Shown: positions 1-14,968, counted from the stretch's first letter. The stretch is 64,000 nucleotides of DNA from Lycocorax pyrrhopterus obiensis (GCA_014706295.1 JACSVZ010000001.1:115083111-115147110); one strand, 5' to 3'. The notes: a model not told the origin generated them from the sequence alone. Numbers and translations are program-made.

Positions 1-3000
1 CAAATCTGAATGAAATTTTAGGCTAATTCATTATTAAGGGCTGTCCACAAAAATAGCTTCAGCTCCTTCCTTGATTCTTTTTAATCTATTTCTCAGTTTT
101 TCTAGAAACATATAATCTTTTTTAAGCCTTTATACTGCAAACAATTAAGCATTTACGAGAATTTGTTAACAGGAATCTCTTAAGTGTAGTTATTTCTATA
201 AATCCTGCATATATTTAAATGAACTCAGGCTAAAGATTTAATTATCTACAACTAGCCCTAGTTAATCCCCACAGAGATCTAGATTTTTATTACAAATGTG
301 TGTTTTATGCATTTAATTGCACATTGTTGTAACTTGTATTTTTATTTATTCCCACCAAAGTATGCTAATTTGGAAGAGTCTATTAAATTCTGAATACTGT
401 TGGAAACAATATTCCTAATGTAGTCTTAATTATCCAGTGCTTAACTAATTCCTCTAGACAAGTATTTTAGTAGCTATTGTATTTTAAGGATTTGCAATAA
501 CTGAGATTTTAAAGATACAAAATTTGCATACTGTTCAGATTATGGTTTAGATGATTGCAAGTTTCCATGTTGAAACAAACTATTTTATTCTATGGATAAC
601 TAAAGATTTGTGGAGTGGAGGCTATAGCCTTTACTAGATTAATTGATACAATGGGAAAAGCAGATCAATTTTCTCATCTGTCCCAAGCAGACCAGAATAA
701 AAGCTTTTGTGCATGGAAGATTGTGTGCTGAAGTAATCCAATGAAATAAATTCTTTCTATTTATAAACTTTGCCTAATTTATGTCTACATAGCACCATCA
801 CCTTAGTTACAGTGAAAAAAAATGTTCATTATTTTACCTGCAATTGAGTACGGGCCATTCTGATTTTGGCACAACTCCTACTGCACATTGATGCTAATGT
901 TTTCATCAATATGAAAAACACTCATTATGTAAAAAAACAAATCCAGTGTTAACCCTCCCTTCAGTGGGACAGGAAATGGCAACATCAAAGGCAGCAGGGA
1001 AGCTCTGCTTAAACACACTTTAGGTTTTCACAGATCTTTAGTAATCTGCAGCCTCTTAGGAAGCTTTGTCCTTTACTGAACTCCATTTCCCAAAACTCAC
1101 TACAAAGCCCAGCTTGAGAAGATTTGGGTCATCATCTATAAAAAAAAGCTTTAAGCACGCTCTTCTTTGTGAAGGGACACTTCTAATAAAGCCTTTTTTT
1201 CTATTTACTTGTTATCCCATTTGTCATTCTTTAACAATATCTGGAAATAGAAAATGGAAATAAAATGAAAATATGAAAATATAGCAACACACATTACATT
1301 TCTAATCTATCTATTCCATCCAAAAGCATTAAACCAGCTAAAAAAATTTGTTACATAGCCATGCCGGAGCACTATTTCTCATAAATTTTAATGTATATAT
1401 TATAATTTTTAGAAGTTGAAGTGTTTTTTCCTGCATGGGCCAAATGACTTCCACGTTTTCTTTCTGTCAGAAATATTCATGTGAAACATTTATTTTGAAA
1501 AGACCCCCTGGGAAACAATCACATTTTACTCATGTTCTTCTATTAAACATGTTTGGACTTGCAAGTAATCAGACAAATTCCTTTATCGAAAGGAATTCAA
1601 ATTAATTCAGCACCTTTCCCTGCCAATGAGTTTCTTTTCTTTTGGAGTCGAGATGTGACTGCTGTTTGCTGTGGCTGAAGGAAATCTGAAGGCAGCTGCT
1701 GTAATTTAAAGGTGTTGTGATCTGCACGTTTCCCTCTTGACCCCATATTCCTAAAGGTCTCCATCCCAGTGCTCCAGTTCTGAGCTATGTGGGATGTACT
1801 TTTTGCTGTGGTGACTCTTGGCACCTATTTGCTGATTTTCCTTCAGTCTCCCTTGGCCTCTGATGGAAACAAATGATTTCTGAGAGCTGTCTGAAACCGT
1901 GTGCAGAGCTCTTTACTTGAACGTAGGTTTCAGCTGAAGTATGGAGAAAAAACCCAAACTTTTGGGATCCTGTGAAATAGAGAACTTTTCACATGCCACT
2001 GATCTAAGGGATTAAGCTACAGAGAAGAGGCTCTACTATGATAGATCAGATGTTCTAATTACATTTTCCAACCTCCTGCGGTGAACCCAGATTTCCTGTA
2101 AAATTGTCCACAGTTTTCCTTGGAAAAAAGGTCCCCATGTAAATTCTCACTATAATAAATCTTGGTTTTGAAACATCAGATTAGAAACATGAGTGTGGTA
2201 GGAGTGATTGCAGCTCTTGTGGAAAGGCAGAGCATTGTATGCAATGCCATGGTGTGAGAATGGAAGAGAAAGAAAAAGCTTTACCAAGATTTAAGAGCTT
2301 CTTAATTCCAAATGTGGGTCAACTACTGGCTGACCCCCAGGTAGCTTGAGTGAGATAAGCCACTTCTTTTTTATTGCATTTCCCAACTAAGATTTGATCT
2401 TTTTCATGAGAAGAATTTGCCATTATATCATCAGCATTATCTGCACCTCAGTAAGCCTAAAAGGTTAAAACCTGTTTGCTTTACAGAAATGTCAGGTGAG
2501 CTGAACCCTTTTGGCGTCACAGAGGAGAAATCCATGGAAGGCAGGAGGGGAACGCATCTCCCAGGACAACGAGCCCTGCAGCTACAGCTGCACCGAGGTT
2601 CTCCTCTTCCTGCTCTGGAGAACTGCCTGAGAAACTCGGGAAGTTAATAAAGGTAATAATAATGCCACAGAAAATCTTCCTAACTGATGCTCTTAATACA
2701 GAGCCAAAGCCCGCAGGATAAGTATCACAGCCTCAAACTTGAGGTCATGTTGCAGAAAAAAAAAAAAATCAGTCTTATGAGGTTATAGAGCATGGAGAGA
2801 AATTCACTCCATCTAGGATTCATTCTTCTCAGGAATTCCCTTCTGTGATGCTATTTACAATCAAAATGGCAAAAGCATCTTAACTTGATGAAGACAGACA
2901 CACTACAGCTTCACTGCTCAGATTCAGTCCTGTAGTGCAGGAAAAACCTTTAAGTGTCAGGTTTTATTTTTGTTAATGCTTGAACTTTGCGTCTTTTGCC

Positions 3001-3430
3001 TTCCTTTTTACGACAGATAATGAATGCAAGCTTTATATCAAGTCATTTTGATAAGAAAAAAGCCCAGACAGGTCAATGATGTTAGCTAGAAAATGTTTTA
3101 CAAAGAAGGGAAAAATAAGCAACTTGTCATTTGTTAAAATGAGCTGTTTGTTCCCAAATGCTGTTGAGTCATTGGGTCAAAATATGTTTCAGTCATTGTG
3201 TGCATTCATTCAGGTATCTATGAAACTTGAAGCACTGCATGTCACGGCATCACATTAATTTAGTAACATTTACAGTGGTAACACAAAGGCTGATTAAAAA
3301 TGCTGCGCTTTCACCTATTTCTTTTAGGTCTGGAGGCAAAAGAATAGAGAAGAACTGACAAGAAATGTCCTTAAACAAATTAAAATGAGTTAATGTAGGT
3401 AGAAATATTTTTCTTTTTGATGTATTAATT
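1..3430. other. Intron 2 sequence, nothing recognised
   Basis: AT-rich unique-looking DNA. The open frames are all under 80 codons, lack family resemblance and are not bounded by convincing splice sites. No RNA gene or repeat family recognised. Confidence 0.7.
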
Positions 3431-3566
3431 ATAGAATCATCCAAGCTGGGAGAGACTTTGCAAAGTCACACCGCTAGGTCAAACCAGGATCAAGAGTGAA
3501 TTCAAACTACACTGCTCTGGGTTTTGTCCAGTCAGGTCTCAAAACCCTCCACAGATGAAGACTCTT
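3431..3566 (-). mobile_element. CR1 LINE 3' end fragment
   Basis: The fragment begins with a TATAGAATCAT-type CR1 terminus, here the reverse complement of the 3' end, followed by CR1-like text with CCAAGCTGGGAGAGACTTTG and the CTCCACAGATGAAGACT region. It is a 5'-truncated, diverged copy in the same orientation as EPHA6. It has no coding capacity. Confidence 0.75.
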
Positions 3567-6500
3567 CAGATTAACTGAAATTGAGCATTCTAGTATCTTA
3601 CTTGCATGTTAATAATGGCAATATAAATGTCATATTTTACATGTAACTTATTCCTTTAATTGAAAAAAATTTGCATTTTCAAGGGTCCCAATGTATTTTG
3701 GTAAAATGAAGTTCAAGTATCCATGTCCCCAAAAGAGTAATTTTAGTTAGATTATTTTTATTCCCTGACTATAAAACTCTGAGTGGTTAATATTTATCTG
3801 CACGAACATTTCTTGACGTCAGCTTTCTTTCCCAACAAAGCAAACTGATTAAAATTCAATTTTCTGGTAGAAAGCATAATAGGTAATACAGACAACTAAT
3901 TACTTCTTTGATGAAGTCACTTTTCAAAAGATAAAGAGAGTTTCTTGGGATGAGGATATAATCAAGATAGTGTCTTTCTTCTAAAGCACCCAGCTCATCA
4001 GCATTCATCCAAAAAGAACTTTCTGGTTTTTTCTCAAGACTCTGTTTCTAGTGCATATTCCGAGAATACTTTTGTATGCTTTCTTAATCTCTGTTTTTTA
4101 TGGCTGTGATTGTTTTTCATATGGAGGCTCTCAGGTGATGTCTCATTTGTTGGCTCCTTTTTTTGCCGACCAGCAAGATAATTTGGAAAAGGCTCCTTAC
4201 CCTCCTGTTCCTTACTGGTGTTGCCAGTGGAGTGTGACTGGTTTGATAAATGCCCCCAATAATTTCATGGCTTCTAATGACCTTCTCAGGAGAACAGCAG
4301 TGGTGAGGAGCAAATTGGATGAGTAAACATGAGTCATAACACACAGCACAGATTAAAATAATCCTTCTATTTTGGTTTCTTGAGGAGATTCAGCTATTAA
4401 CTGATGTGGAACGCACTGATCTTTCCATCTTTTGGAATTCTCATGCAGGCAATAATATGCAAGACTCGTGTTAAATATGGAGAACAGAAGGATGTGAAAT
4501 GAAAGTATGGCAAAATAGCTTTTGACTTGTGGCACAATCATGGGCAAAAAGAGAAAAGACACCCATCACACAACTGTTTTGTGCTTGCCCTACAAAATGA
4601 CCACAAAATCCATTATGCTGAAGCAATTTCTCAACCAGTGTATTTTGCAATAGTAATACAAACCACAATATTTCTATCAGTTAACACAACTAAAATCACA
4701 AACATCTAAAATCAGACTAAAATATTTAAAAGTTCTCAAAAACTTAAATTCCAATATAATAAAAAATAATAAATATTATCATAATCTTGGAAAGATCCCA
4801 CATCTACCAAGAGTCTCTAGTTTGAAAGTATGTTGGTGAACTTTTTTTGTTTTTATATCTGACCAGAGTTTTCCTTGTTCACATATGCAAACTCTCCACC
4901 TGAACAATATATTCTACATAAAAGCATACTATTTCTTTCCATACTTTTTGACCTACCTACTCTACATAGTTTAACTGACCACCATCCCACATCTCCATAT
5001 AATTGGAAATTTTTATGAATTATATATTATAAATTTATAATTTATATAAATTAGATAGTAAGGTAGTTTTTCATCCAACAGATGCAAATTGCTTTCAAAA
5101 TCGTCATCATTCTCTTCTCCTTCCTGTCTGTGCTGTCAATGAACAGATTAAATGTAAAGTTTCATCATTCTCAATTCCACTCATTGATTCAACTTTTTAT
5201 ATGTCAACAGTCTAAAATAAGGAATGTTTTTTGACAGTAAAAGGCAGTTTGTCAAGATCCTGCCTTGCAAGGTACCTGCAGCCCTCTCAGCCTATCTCTT
5301 GCAAAATCAGTAGACTTTTTTAATCTTAGCACGGGAATATTGGCCATTTTTTTTTCGTGTTAGGAGAAAGAACACACATTTGCATTTTAAACATTTGTTC
5401 CAATAATTTCATAATCTCTTAAATTCATCAATGGGCCAAACTTCCAAAATTGTAGCTCACTACACTGTGCCAAAATCAATTGGAGTTACCTGTCATATGA
5501 TCCATTTTTGAAAGATTTCTGTTGTGTATTTTATCAGCTCATCTATCTGAAGCAATACTGCACTAAACCTTTACCATCATTCTTTATCGATTTTTTGATA
5601 CAAACTATCTCCCAAAAAGCAACTGGTCTGTCAAATTTCTATCGAAAATATACTCAGCTACTAAGCTTTGTTGAAATTTATATTGTAGCAAAACATCATT
5701 GTGTACTTTTCAGACCAGTGTATTCCACTGTAAGCTAAAATATTCTGACTGTGACTGTCTAATCTTCATTGCATCAGTTTTACCAATTGTCCTATGTCAC
5801 TTTCATGCACTTTTATATGACTTACACTGTCAACAACAACTTTAGTTGTTTTTCTGGAAATTTAGTTGTATAATACGTGCAATTCTTCTGAAGCACTTGG
5901 GACACCTGGTTAACATCTGGCCTGAGGTGTTTTATCTGCTTTACCCATCGGCCTGAATAAAACCAGAATCCTGATGCACGACTCTCTTTGGTAATGAAGT
6001 CATACAAAAAAGTAACAGCGAGATATGCCAAGACAAGATGACCTTCCCATTCACATAATTTAAAGAAATGATTTTATTATCTGTTGACAAGAATCTTTTA
6101 CATTATGCCTGGGGTATTTTTAGTTGTTTTTTTTTTTTTTTTTTTCTCTGCAAATGATGACACCTTCAAAATCCCTGTATTGTTATTTCAGTGCAGATTT
6201 CATCATTTAAATAGAGTAGTGCCAGCCTAATTGTCAACATCTCTAGCCCTTTGTTCTCAATTCTTGAACATCTGTCCAAACCTGGTTGTTCCCAATGGTT
6301 CCTGCATGAGACAGATGCAATATTACCTGGTCAACATGGCCTAAAAAGGGATGCACTGTCTCACTAAGTCCTGTTTCTTGAAGTGATTACCATAGTGAAC
6401 ATTTCCAGCATAGCTTCCATGCAAAAAGTCTCGCTAACTCACAATCTAAACACATCTTTTCTTCCAAAAATTTCCTAGGGAACATTTTAGCATCCATTTG

Positions 6501-9500
6501 CCAACATCCTCTTAACACAAATGCATAGTTGTAATAAAAAAGCACTTCAGATTGAAAAAGTAGATGCTATCATACAGTGTCACTGTGCTAAAAAGACAAA
6601 CATCCCTCTTTCCAAATTGTTGCTGTTTGGAAAAGAGCACATTTGTTTTCAATATGTACATGCATAGAGGAAGGCCAGAAGTTATGTTTCAGGGCGCCTG
6701 GCCAGCTGGGGATCGTTTTGAAAGCAGAATTTGGGCTTTTTTAAAGGGTGTGTACAATGCTTTAAAGATACTTTATGTATTGTACAAGTTTTAGGCTTCA
6801 ATGTTATGAACATGAACATCATAAAAAACTCCAAGTCCCAAACCACCTTCAAGTAATATAGCAATTTTTAAATTTATTTATTTGTTTGGTTTTTTGTTTG
6901 TTTATAAGTATATATGGGCAATAAAAACCCCTCCCAGTTAGCATAATTTTGAGGATTTGCAGGACTGGAGCAAATCCTTACTCAGTGTTTGATAACTGGG
7001 ATCATTTCACTTCAAAGGCTGGCTGTAGTTGAGAGTATTTTATAGATGTCGGTGAAAGATTAAAGATGGAGGCAACGCATTTGAATTAAAAGGTATCAAT
7101 ATTTTCTAAAAAGGCAAAATTTCACTACAGACTCAGAAAATTCAATCCTAATACTTGTGTAATAAATGAAGCACTTTGTTATTAAATTATGCTAGATATG
7201 GTTTGGGGGTTTTTTTTGGTTGTTGTTTCAAGTCCATTAAACTGATGTCACCACAATTCCTTGGTTGTCCCATTTTCCAACTGACCAACTGTCAGTTCCT
7301 ATTTCTGGACACGATTACAAATGCAGCCCAGAACGTGGCAAAGTGAGTGCAGAACAGATTGAACACTGAGGGGAATCTGAGCAATGCAGCTAGCAGAGAT
7401 GAAAATGCTGCAAGCCTGCTGACAGACTGGAAGGGAGGAGAAGGAAGCCAAAGGAACTGAAAAATGCAGCCAGAAAACTTGTGAGACAGCAGGTACAAAA
7501 AAGCCAGACTCAAAACAATTTGGAAATAACAGTAATTTCTAAAAGGCAGCACAGCCCAAGAATGTGTGATCATAGAGAATGAGCTACAGATATTTATATT
7601 AGATACCATTACTGCTATTAACAACTCCCCAGTTAATTGAACAAATGCTCCCTGCATTTAATACAGTATTTTAATTAAGCTGTAAATAGTCATGGTCACC
7701 TAAAATATTGTGAATTTTCTGCTGGAAAATGTATTTCATTATCTGTCTACAAGGAAAACAGAGTAAAAATGTGGCATGTGTCCATCACTTCTTTATTCTT
7801 GCCTGATTCCAGGATTCACACAGCAAAATTTCTTTAGTAGTTTTGTGTAGTGTTGTTTTTTCTCTTAGCTAGCTGAAATCGAACAACTCTTTAACAAGGT
7901 ATGATATCAGATATATGAAATATACTGTCACACAGATTGAAGACTAATTTCCTATTGTTTGGAGTAGAGAAAAATGCACAATATTTCTACAAGGGACAAC
8001 AAGACACACTTCATAACTCTCAAATTAGGATCAGATTCCAAGGAAAGAAAATCTTATGTCAGTTGTCTATAGGGGGCTTAAAATTAGATTGAGCTTCCTT
8101 TTTAGAAGGTATGTTAATCTATCAATTCACTTAAGAAGGAAATCCTCAGTATTTAATTTTATTTGAAAATTGTATGGATATGAAAATAAACTTTCAGCTA
8201 CAACTTTTTATTGAATTCCCTTGTCCTTAAAATGTTTGCCCTTCCAGCCACTCTGTAAGCAACATCTAAGTTCCTGCTGTACAATGCTACATATTTTGGA
8301 CCAAATGTTCTTTGTGCAGCCCCCATCGGTGAATGGAGAGCTGGATCCATGGATGCAGACTGTAAAAATTAAGTGCACTAGAAGAGACAAGTCTGAAGCT
8401 AAAGATACAGATTTTTTTTTTTTTATATTAATAACTCTCCTGTTATGGTGTGCTTCCCTCTCTGGCAGAAAGTCCAGTAAGTAAAAAATAAAAAAAAAAA
8501 AAGTGGTAAAATTTAGTCCCCTGTTTTCTTTAATAAGTGAAAAAAGAGCTGGGAAATCCATAAATGGTAAGAACTTTACATTTGCCTTTAATTTAAAGTC
8601 TCTAAATGTACTTTACTCTTTAAAAGGATTTTTTAAAATCCTGGGATTAAGAAAGTTGCTGTCTCAAATATCTTGTCAGTCAGCATTGGTTGTGGCATTA
8701 CTTTAGACAAACTAAGATTTTGAATAGAAGTATTCTTCTTCTAATGCCACATTCCCAAGGGTAATGAAAGTAATCATAAATTGACACAAAGCTATGAGCT
8801 TTACAGGGCTGTGTTTTCCTTTCAATACAAACCACACAGTACCTACAAATTGTTGAATTACACTTCCAAGGAATCCAGGTGTGCTGTAATTGATGCAGAA
8901 CTTTTATGGCACTGCTCAACACTCTACATGTCCTATGCCAAGTATCATTCCTAAAATTTAAACAGCTTTGATGTATCGGTGCAAATGTAAACAGATCAAA
9001 AATGAGAAATAAACATTCAACTTCTGTAATGAAGTAAAATTTGATGAAATCAAAGCACAGGGAAAAGAAAAGTAAAAAAAAAATCTACCCAAACTAACTG
9101 GAAACTGTATAAAATACCCACAGAACTGCACAGAAACAAATTTTCACTAAGCTCCAGAAATATTTTTGGTATCTTCAATAACCTTGACCTTATTCTTAAA
9201 CCACAAGTTACCAGCTAATCCATTTCCTCTTCAGTAAAATCACAGAAAGAGTGACTTCGGCAATGTATTTTGCTTCTTAACAAGTGGTTTAACACTTCTT
9301 GCACTTTTCTTTGAAAATATTTCAGTACTACACAGCACCTACAACAGCTGCATTTAAAATTACAACTCCAAAAAAGGAATTAGCAATATGCAACCATTTG
9401 TTTTAGCTAAATTTTAGAAGCTTTCCAAAAGCATCCCCTGCTTGAGTTTTAACACAAAATCTTAGTATTTTTTCATAATTTTACAAGAACAGAAATTTTA

Positions 9501-12473
9501 AAACCCTATTTAGTCAGCATATATAAGTAAATATTTTGCACCTCTATGCAACCTGTGTATCAGCAGGATGGAGGCTAAAGGCTGCACACAGTTATAAAAT
9601 TTCACTGAAATGTTCACTGAACATTAAAGTGCTAGGAAATTTTGGACTACAGTTCATATAAAAATTAAATCATTCTTGTACTGCTCTCAAAAAACTGTCC
9701 ATTCTCGGTTTAAATTTCTGTTGTGAAACTTTCTGTTAGTTGGTGACAAGGGAATTAAGGCAACCAAAGTAAGGTGGGTTTTTCTTGGTTACTCCCAACA
9801 CAACACTAATATTTTATTTACTTTGTTGAGCGAAAATACAAATAGGGATATTGAAAAGAAAAAAAAAAAACCAACCTTTTTTTCAGTGGGACAGTTGAAG
9901 AGAACAGTTTTCTGGAGCTGCAAGCCAAATAAGCTTTCTAGGCCTCTGTTTTCTCTATAACGTAATACACTTGACTACAACCATGTATTTAAGTTACTGC
10001 TGTTACTCTATTTTTGTCATTTTGTTAACAAAAACTACAATTCATTACTCTTAGCAAGTGTTCCCGTGCCTAAATTTGTCTGCACTGAAGAAGTTCTGTC
10101 GTTTTTCTGACTACCCTTAACTCTGTGGACATAAAACACATGATGAGAATTTTAAAAAGTCCTGCTATATACAACAGTACTACCCAAAAAGATGTAAATA
10201 ATAGCAGTGAAAAACCTGTCTCAACACTCTACAAAGATTCAAGCTTCACTCGTACACAAAATTCATCTCATTGCTTGTGATTCATTTGATATCCCTTTAT
10301 TTTATTGTATATTCATAACTCTAAAATACATGCAGGAAGTGACAGTACTCCAAGGGACTCTAGAAATATTAAATTTAATAATCACAGATTATAAACGATC
10401 TCTAGCTCAGGCAACCAGGTTGTAGATTCAGGATGATTCCCATGAGGAGGGAATATTCAGATCAAAGCCACTGCAGTAACTCTTACCCTGTTATCCTGGC
10501 ACTTCTGCAGCAAAGGAAATCCTTCAACCTTATAAAGTCTTCTGTATATAAAACAAAATAATTATGAAGAACAAAACATTTTCCCTCAGGAGATTTCCTG
10601 CACTGACCCAAGTGGGAAAAAAATTGATGGTTTTTATCTACATCAAGCACTGATTGTATACTGTGGGTAAATCAGCAAGACTTGATAGAAAGTCAAATTT
10701 CTCATGGCACTGTTACCTGAAATACATTACAGAGAATTAGATTTTTTTACTGAGGTGGTTTGCTGCATGCTTGTCTTAACATACTACTATCTATTCCAGA
10801 AATAACTAAAGAGATACAGTGTTCTGCAGGTGAGTGCTTCTGGAAGAACTTCCCCATTGCATTTTTCTTTTTTTTCTCTTCAAGAAATGTGTAAAATCTC
10901 ATAGAAGCTTAGCTTTCTTTTCCAGTTGTTTTTGATGTGTTTTATTTTTAGAAGCAAACGGAAAAATGCCACAGCAAAAGAGCCTTGGAAATTTAAAGCT
11001 GAGGTAGGGCACTGAAGGGACAAATTGAAACACTGTGACTGAGCAGTACAAAGTGTGAAGTAAATTCCAGAGCGTGCTGTAAGCTCAAAACAGGTAATTG
11101 TACAACTCAAGAGGGCCAGATCTAGGCACATAAATCCTAGAGGAGTGTAGATCTATATGCACATCTCATGTTCATATACAGTCACGACTGTATATATAAA
11201 ACTCAAGTGGCTGCACATTGTAGAAATACTGACAGCTCGTAACAGCAGCTGCTGAAATAGTCCTGCTATATTCCACTGTGGAGAACTGAAATTCTGGAAA
11301 ACAGAACGTGTTTTTGGAAGGGTTCTCTTCAGAATCCTGCTCCTAAGGCTATGGCTGTGCCAGTGCAGTGCCAGGGCTGGGCAGTGGCTAACATCTGCTT
11401 TTTTCCCTAACTGCTTACATCTATGATTATTCTGACACGGGATGGATACACAAGGCCAGTTCTTTACAAAATTTAAACACATTTTTTAATTTTAAGCTTC
11501 ACTTCAAATGAAATTCCTACACTTTAAAGATCAACACGTTAAAGTGCTTTTGTAAGGTAAAGTTTCAAGCACTTCCACTACACAAGTAAGTAACAAAATA
11601 TATATATATAGAAATAGATTGCCAAAGGAAGAATCTCATTAGTTTCTGGATTTATAGACTAAAACCTGCTCCTTCCCTAGGCAGAGAGACTCAGGTAAGA
11701 ACAATTATTTAAAATAGCTTTGTGGAGACACCCATCTTCAAAGCCAGAGCACAGATCCCGGTTTATTTGATAGCTCAGACATAAATTCATCAGCTGTGCA
11801 TGAAGTGCCTGTTTTGAATTTACATGTAGACATCTCATTTGCCTTTAAGTGGTTTGAAAATATTAATTTGTGCTGGCTGCACAATGCAATTTGGTACTAA
11901 GACCTCAGTGAGCTTTTTCTCCTGGGACTGGTGTATTCACAGAAGCAAGGCTTGGAGAAACATAAGCAGAGTTTCTGACAGAACTCAAGTCTAGGGTTTT
12001 TTCTCCTTAGATAACAAATTCTGCCCTTACAGAGCGCCTGTTGGTGTGGGTTTGGTGCTGTGCTGAACTGGCTACACCACTTGTGGCTCAGGTGGTGGCT
12101 TTGCTGGATTTTCTCAGGAATCTCCACAGTTTTGCTCCAATGAGCAGCGTGAAGAGTCCCCGAGGCCTTCACCAAGAGCTGAAGCTCATGGTCCTGTTCA
12201 CTGCCAGGAACCAAATACTGCATTACATGGACTAGCACTGTTATCAGATATGGCAATTCCTACACCTCATTTTATCCAAAGGAATTCTAACATTTGAGCT
12301 TCCATGAGGAAGAGAACAAAACACATGGGATTTCATTACTTCTCATTAGTTTTCCTTAGCAGATGCAAAGTTCAGTGTGGGCAGTGGGCCTTCTACCTGG
12401 AGGGCAGGAAGCCTGATGGCAAATGACTTTGGGCAGTAAGAGCAGAGGAAAAGAAACTGAAACAAGAACAGAA
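3567..12473. other. Intron 2 sequence, nothing recognised apart from simple runs
   Basis: AT-rich DNA with a very A/T-dense patch near 5010-5060, homopolymer T runs near 6127-6145 and 8411-8424, and A-rich runs near 8486-8503 and 9860-9872. The longest open frame (minus strand, 7292-7657, 121 codons) is hydrophobic and low in family resemblance. I do not regard it as a gene. Confidence 0.65.
6127..6145. repeat. T19 homopolymer
   Basis: Uninterrupted run of 19 T in intron 2 with no recognisable retroposed element beside it. Confidence 0.85.
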
Positions 12474-12511
12474 AAAGCAAGACAAATCTTGATGCAACCA
12501 CATGGGCAGTG

Positions 12512-12762
12512 AAAGCAATCGCCCTTAGTTATTTTGTCATGGAATGAAAAGCTAAAGCTAATCCCCTTAGCTTTCCCACGTGGAAGTGGAATCCAAAACT
12601 AATCCTTTTACAGTAGCTGTACCACATGAAATGGGGTGTTTAAACAAATCCCCTTAATCATCATGGCAAGAATCAGGGAGCTAAAGTCAATCCCCTTAGC
12701 ATCCTACATGAAAAAGGGAACCAAAGCAATCTCCTTAGTTATGCTGGTGTTAATAATGAACT
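12512..12762. repeat. Degenerate ~42-bp tandem array, six units
   Basis: Six successive units begin at about 12512, 12554, 12595, 12642, 12683 and 12723, spaced 40-47 bp. Each starts with an AAAGCTAATCCCCTTAG-like core and usually continues through a CACATGGAA-like segment to a GGGAA-like end. Units differ by substitutions and small indels, so the array is old. A possible seventh, weaker unit precedes it at about 12474-12511. I do not recognise it as a named satellite, and it lies in EPHA6 intron 2. Confidence 0.85.
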
Positions 12763-14938
12763 CCATCAAGCCTTTACATATTTAGATATAAATTCTTAGT
12801 AGCATTCTTCCAACATGCCAAGAACAAAAATGAGGACCAGTAACATCTATAGTACAACATTTCTACCCAATTTTTATGGCATAAAAATTCTAATGCTCAC
12901 CACTTCATGACCTATTGGTCACAGGCATAATGGAAGAGTATCCATGTATCCATCTGCTGAGAGCAAAACCAAAATGTTTGAGTTCTTCCTTAAGAAAATT
13001 AAGAAATGGGGAGTATTCCTTATAGCATGGAAAGTTGATGCGAAGTACTAACAGACATGGAGAGGAATCACTGAACAAGACCATATTGAGCATATCATCA
13101 CTGTTCAGCTGTTATGTCTGCTAACTTAAACTTTGTTTTACTGTTTTACTTACTCTACAATATGCCCAGCTTTTAACACTGCTAGTAAATCTAAAAGAAA
13201 CATTATTAGACTTCTTAAAAGACAAAACAAAATGTCAGGTAGGACATCTGTGTTCTTCAAATGCTGTTCTACATCTCAACAGCGCTTGTAATCTTTCACT
13301 TTATTTCTGCAAGTTGTGTTTTAAACTCCTAGGATAGGATTCTTTTGATTAAATACAATAACAGAGGATTATCCTCTTAAATCTGAAATACAGTTATAAA
13401 TTATTATTCATAAATACATGGATTTTATACTGGGTTCCTTTCTAGTTTGTTCTCCACGGAATTATGATTATTGAAAAGAATTATGTTTCCTTATTAGCAG
13501 TCAATAGACATCTATACAAACTATCTATTTTCCACTTTTTGAAGTAGATTGTTAGGATTATGTCAAGAGTATCCAGTTCTGCTAGGATTGCTGACATAAA
13601 TACATAATCCATGTGGTAGAGGCCTCTGTGCTCACCTGGATCCCTTTGCAGGATATTAAATTGTGTGAAAATTACTGTGTGAAGTGTCTCTTCTGAAATC
13701 TCAAGTCTGCAATTCTCTATATTTTGGACTAGCAATTGCTGCACACTTTATTTAGAACTGTTCTTCAGAGAAGGGTTTTCAAGCTGAAATGTTGTACCAG
13801 AGGTTTGGACATCCACTGGCAGAGAGGGCAAAGCAGAGGAGAATTTCTTCAACACCACACTTTCAGTCCAGATGGAGTACTTTTTTCTCACTTTGTGATA
13901 ATTCCAGTGGACCAGAAAAACTATTTGGATACTGTATTTTCGTCCTGGCAATGGCTGAAACTCCTGGTCCCCACAAACATCCCATAATCCTATCATTTAA
14001 AGCACCATCAGAACATGAATGATTTACTGCAATTTGCAAGGGGGACTATGTGTGCCTAAGTATGTAAAAGAGGCTTAGGGAATGCTTCAAGCTTCATAAT
14101 CTGGTTACTTTCCTGTAACTTTAAAAATTCATTCAATGTATTTAAACATCTGTAAACAGTTCAAAAAAAGCTGGCATGGTTTTTGGGGGAAGTTTCTTAG
14201 CTTTCTTTTCTGTTAAGTAAAGGCTTCCAATATAAGGTCAGGCTACTGCAAATCCTTAAGAATATATTAGTTCTTTCGTTTTCCATTATACATAGGAGAT
14301 CCACGTTCAGAAAAGAAATTATTCCTGGCTCTAAAAATGATAAAAAAAAAGCAGCAGATTGCTCAGAGTTTCCCTAAATTACTGAGCACAGCATCTAAGT
14401 AAAAAGCAGCAACTGGTTGTGAGACAGTGAAGCATCTGCTGCTGCTGCCAATTTTACCTTTTCTGTTGGAAAAAAAAAATATTTTTGTGGCTTTGGAACA
14501 ATTCAGAGAGATTTCTTTTCAGAATACCTAGATATTTATCACCTACTTTAGCATTTATGAGACCATTTCCTAAGCACACAGGAATTTCAAGGGGTATTTC
14601 CCAAGAGTTCAGTACAGCAATTCTGAAGTCTCTGAAAATACAATTGTTCAGATAAAGAGGTGTTCAGTATGCACCTATTATTTCCATAAATATTGCTTTC
14701 CTTCCACTTCACTTTTGTTCTGGCTTTTCCTTGATTTTTTACTGGGCAACACTCAGTTTGGCATTCTTTCTTGCTCCATGTGTGTGCACAGTGAAGGCTG
14801 AATTATATCAGAAAATATTGTATTTAATTTGGAATGTATATATGAGTGAATTTTTTATGAATTTCAGAATATTTTCATGACAGAAACCATAAAATTCTGT
14901 CATCTAACACTGCTGAAAATACACCCCACAGAACTTCA

Positions 14939-14968
14939 ATGAATGAATCAATCAATCAATCAATCATT
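14939..14968. repeat. (AATC)n microsatellite
   Basis: Short tetranucleotide run with about five perfect ATCA/AATC units, flanked by GAAT-type imperfect units. It is a candidate length polymorphism in intron 2. Confidence 0.9.

Noticed and set aside
1597..1824. Minus-strand sequence with ACTGGGATGGAGAC as a possible Eph exon 2
   Set aside because: It translates to STGMETF in the open frame and lacks the LLD...GELGW pattern. The true exon 2 is at 22304-22368.
4981..5010. Minus-strand GDVGWW-like codons near a CCATCCCACATCTCC stretch as an exon 2 candidate
   Set aside because: It lacks the preceding LLDTTT codons and has no acceptor or donor in the right positions.
7292..7657. 121-codon hydrophobic minus-strand frame in intron 2
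   Set aside because: No recognisable family, no codon-bias or splice support, and a length within chance for this much sequence.
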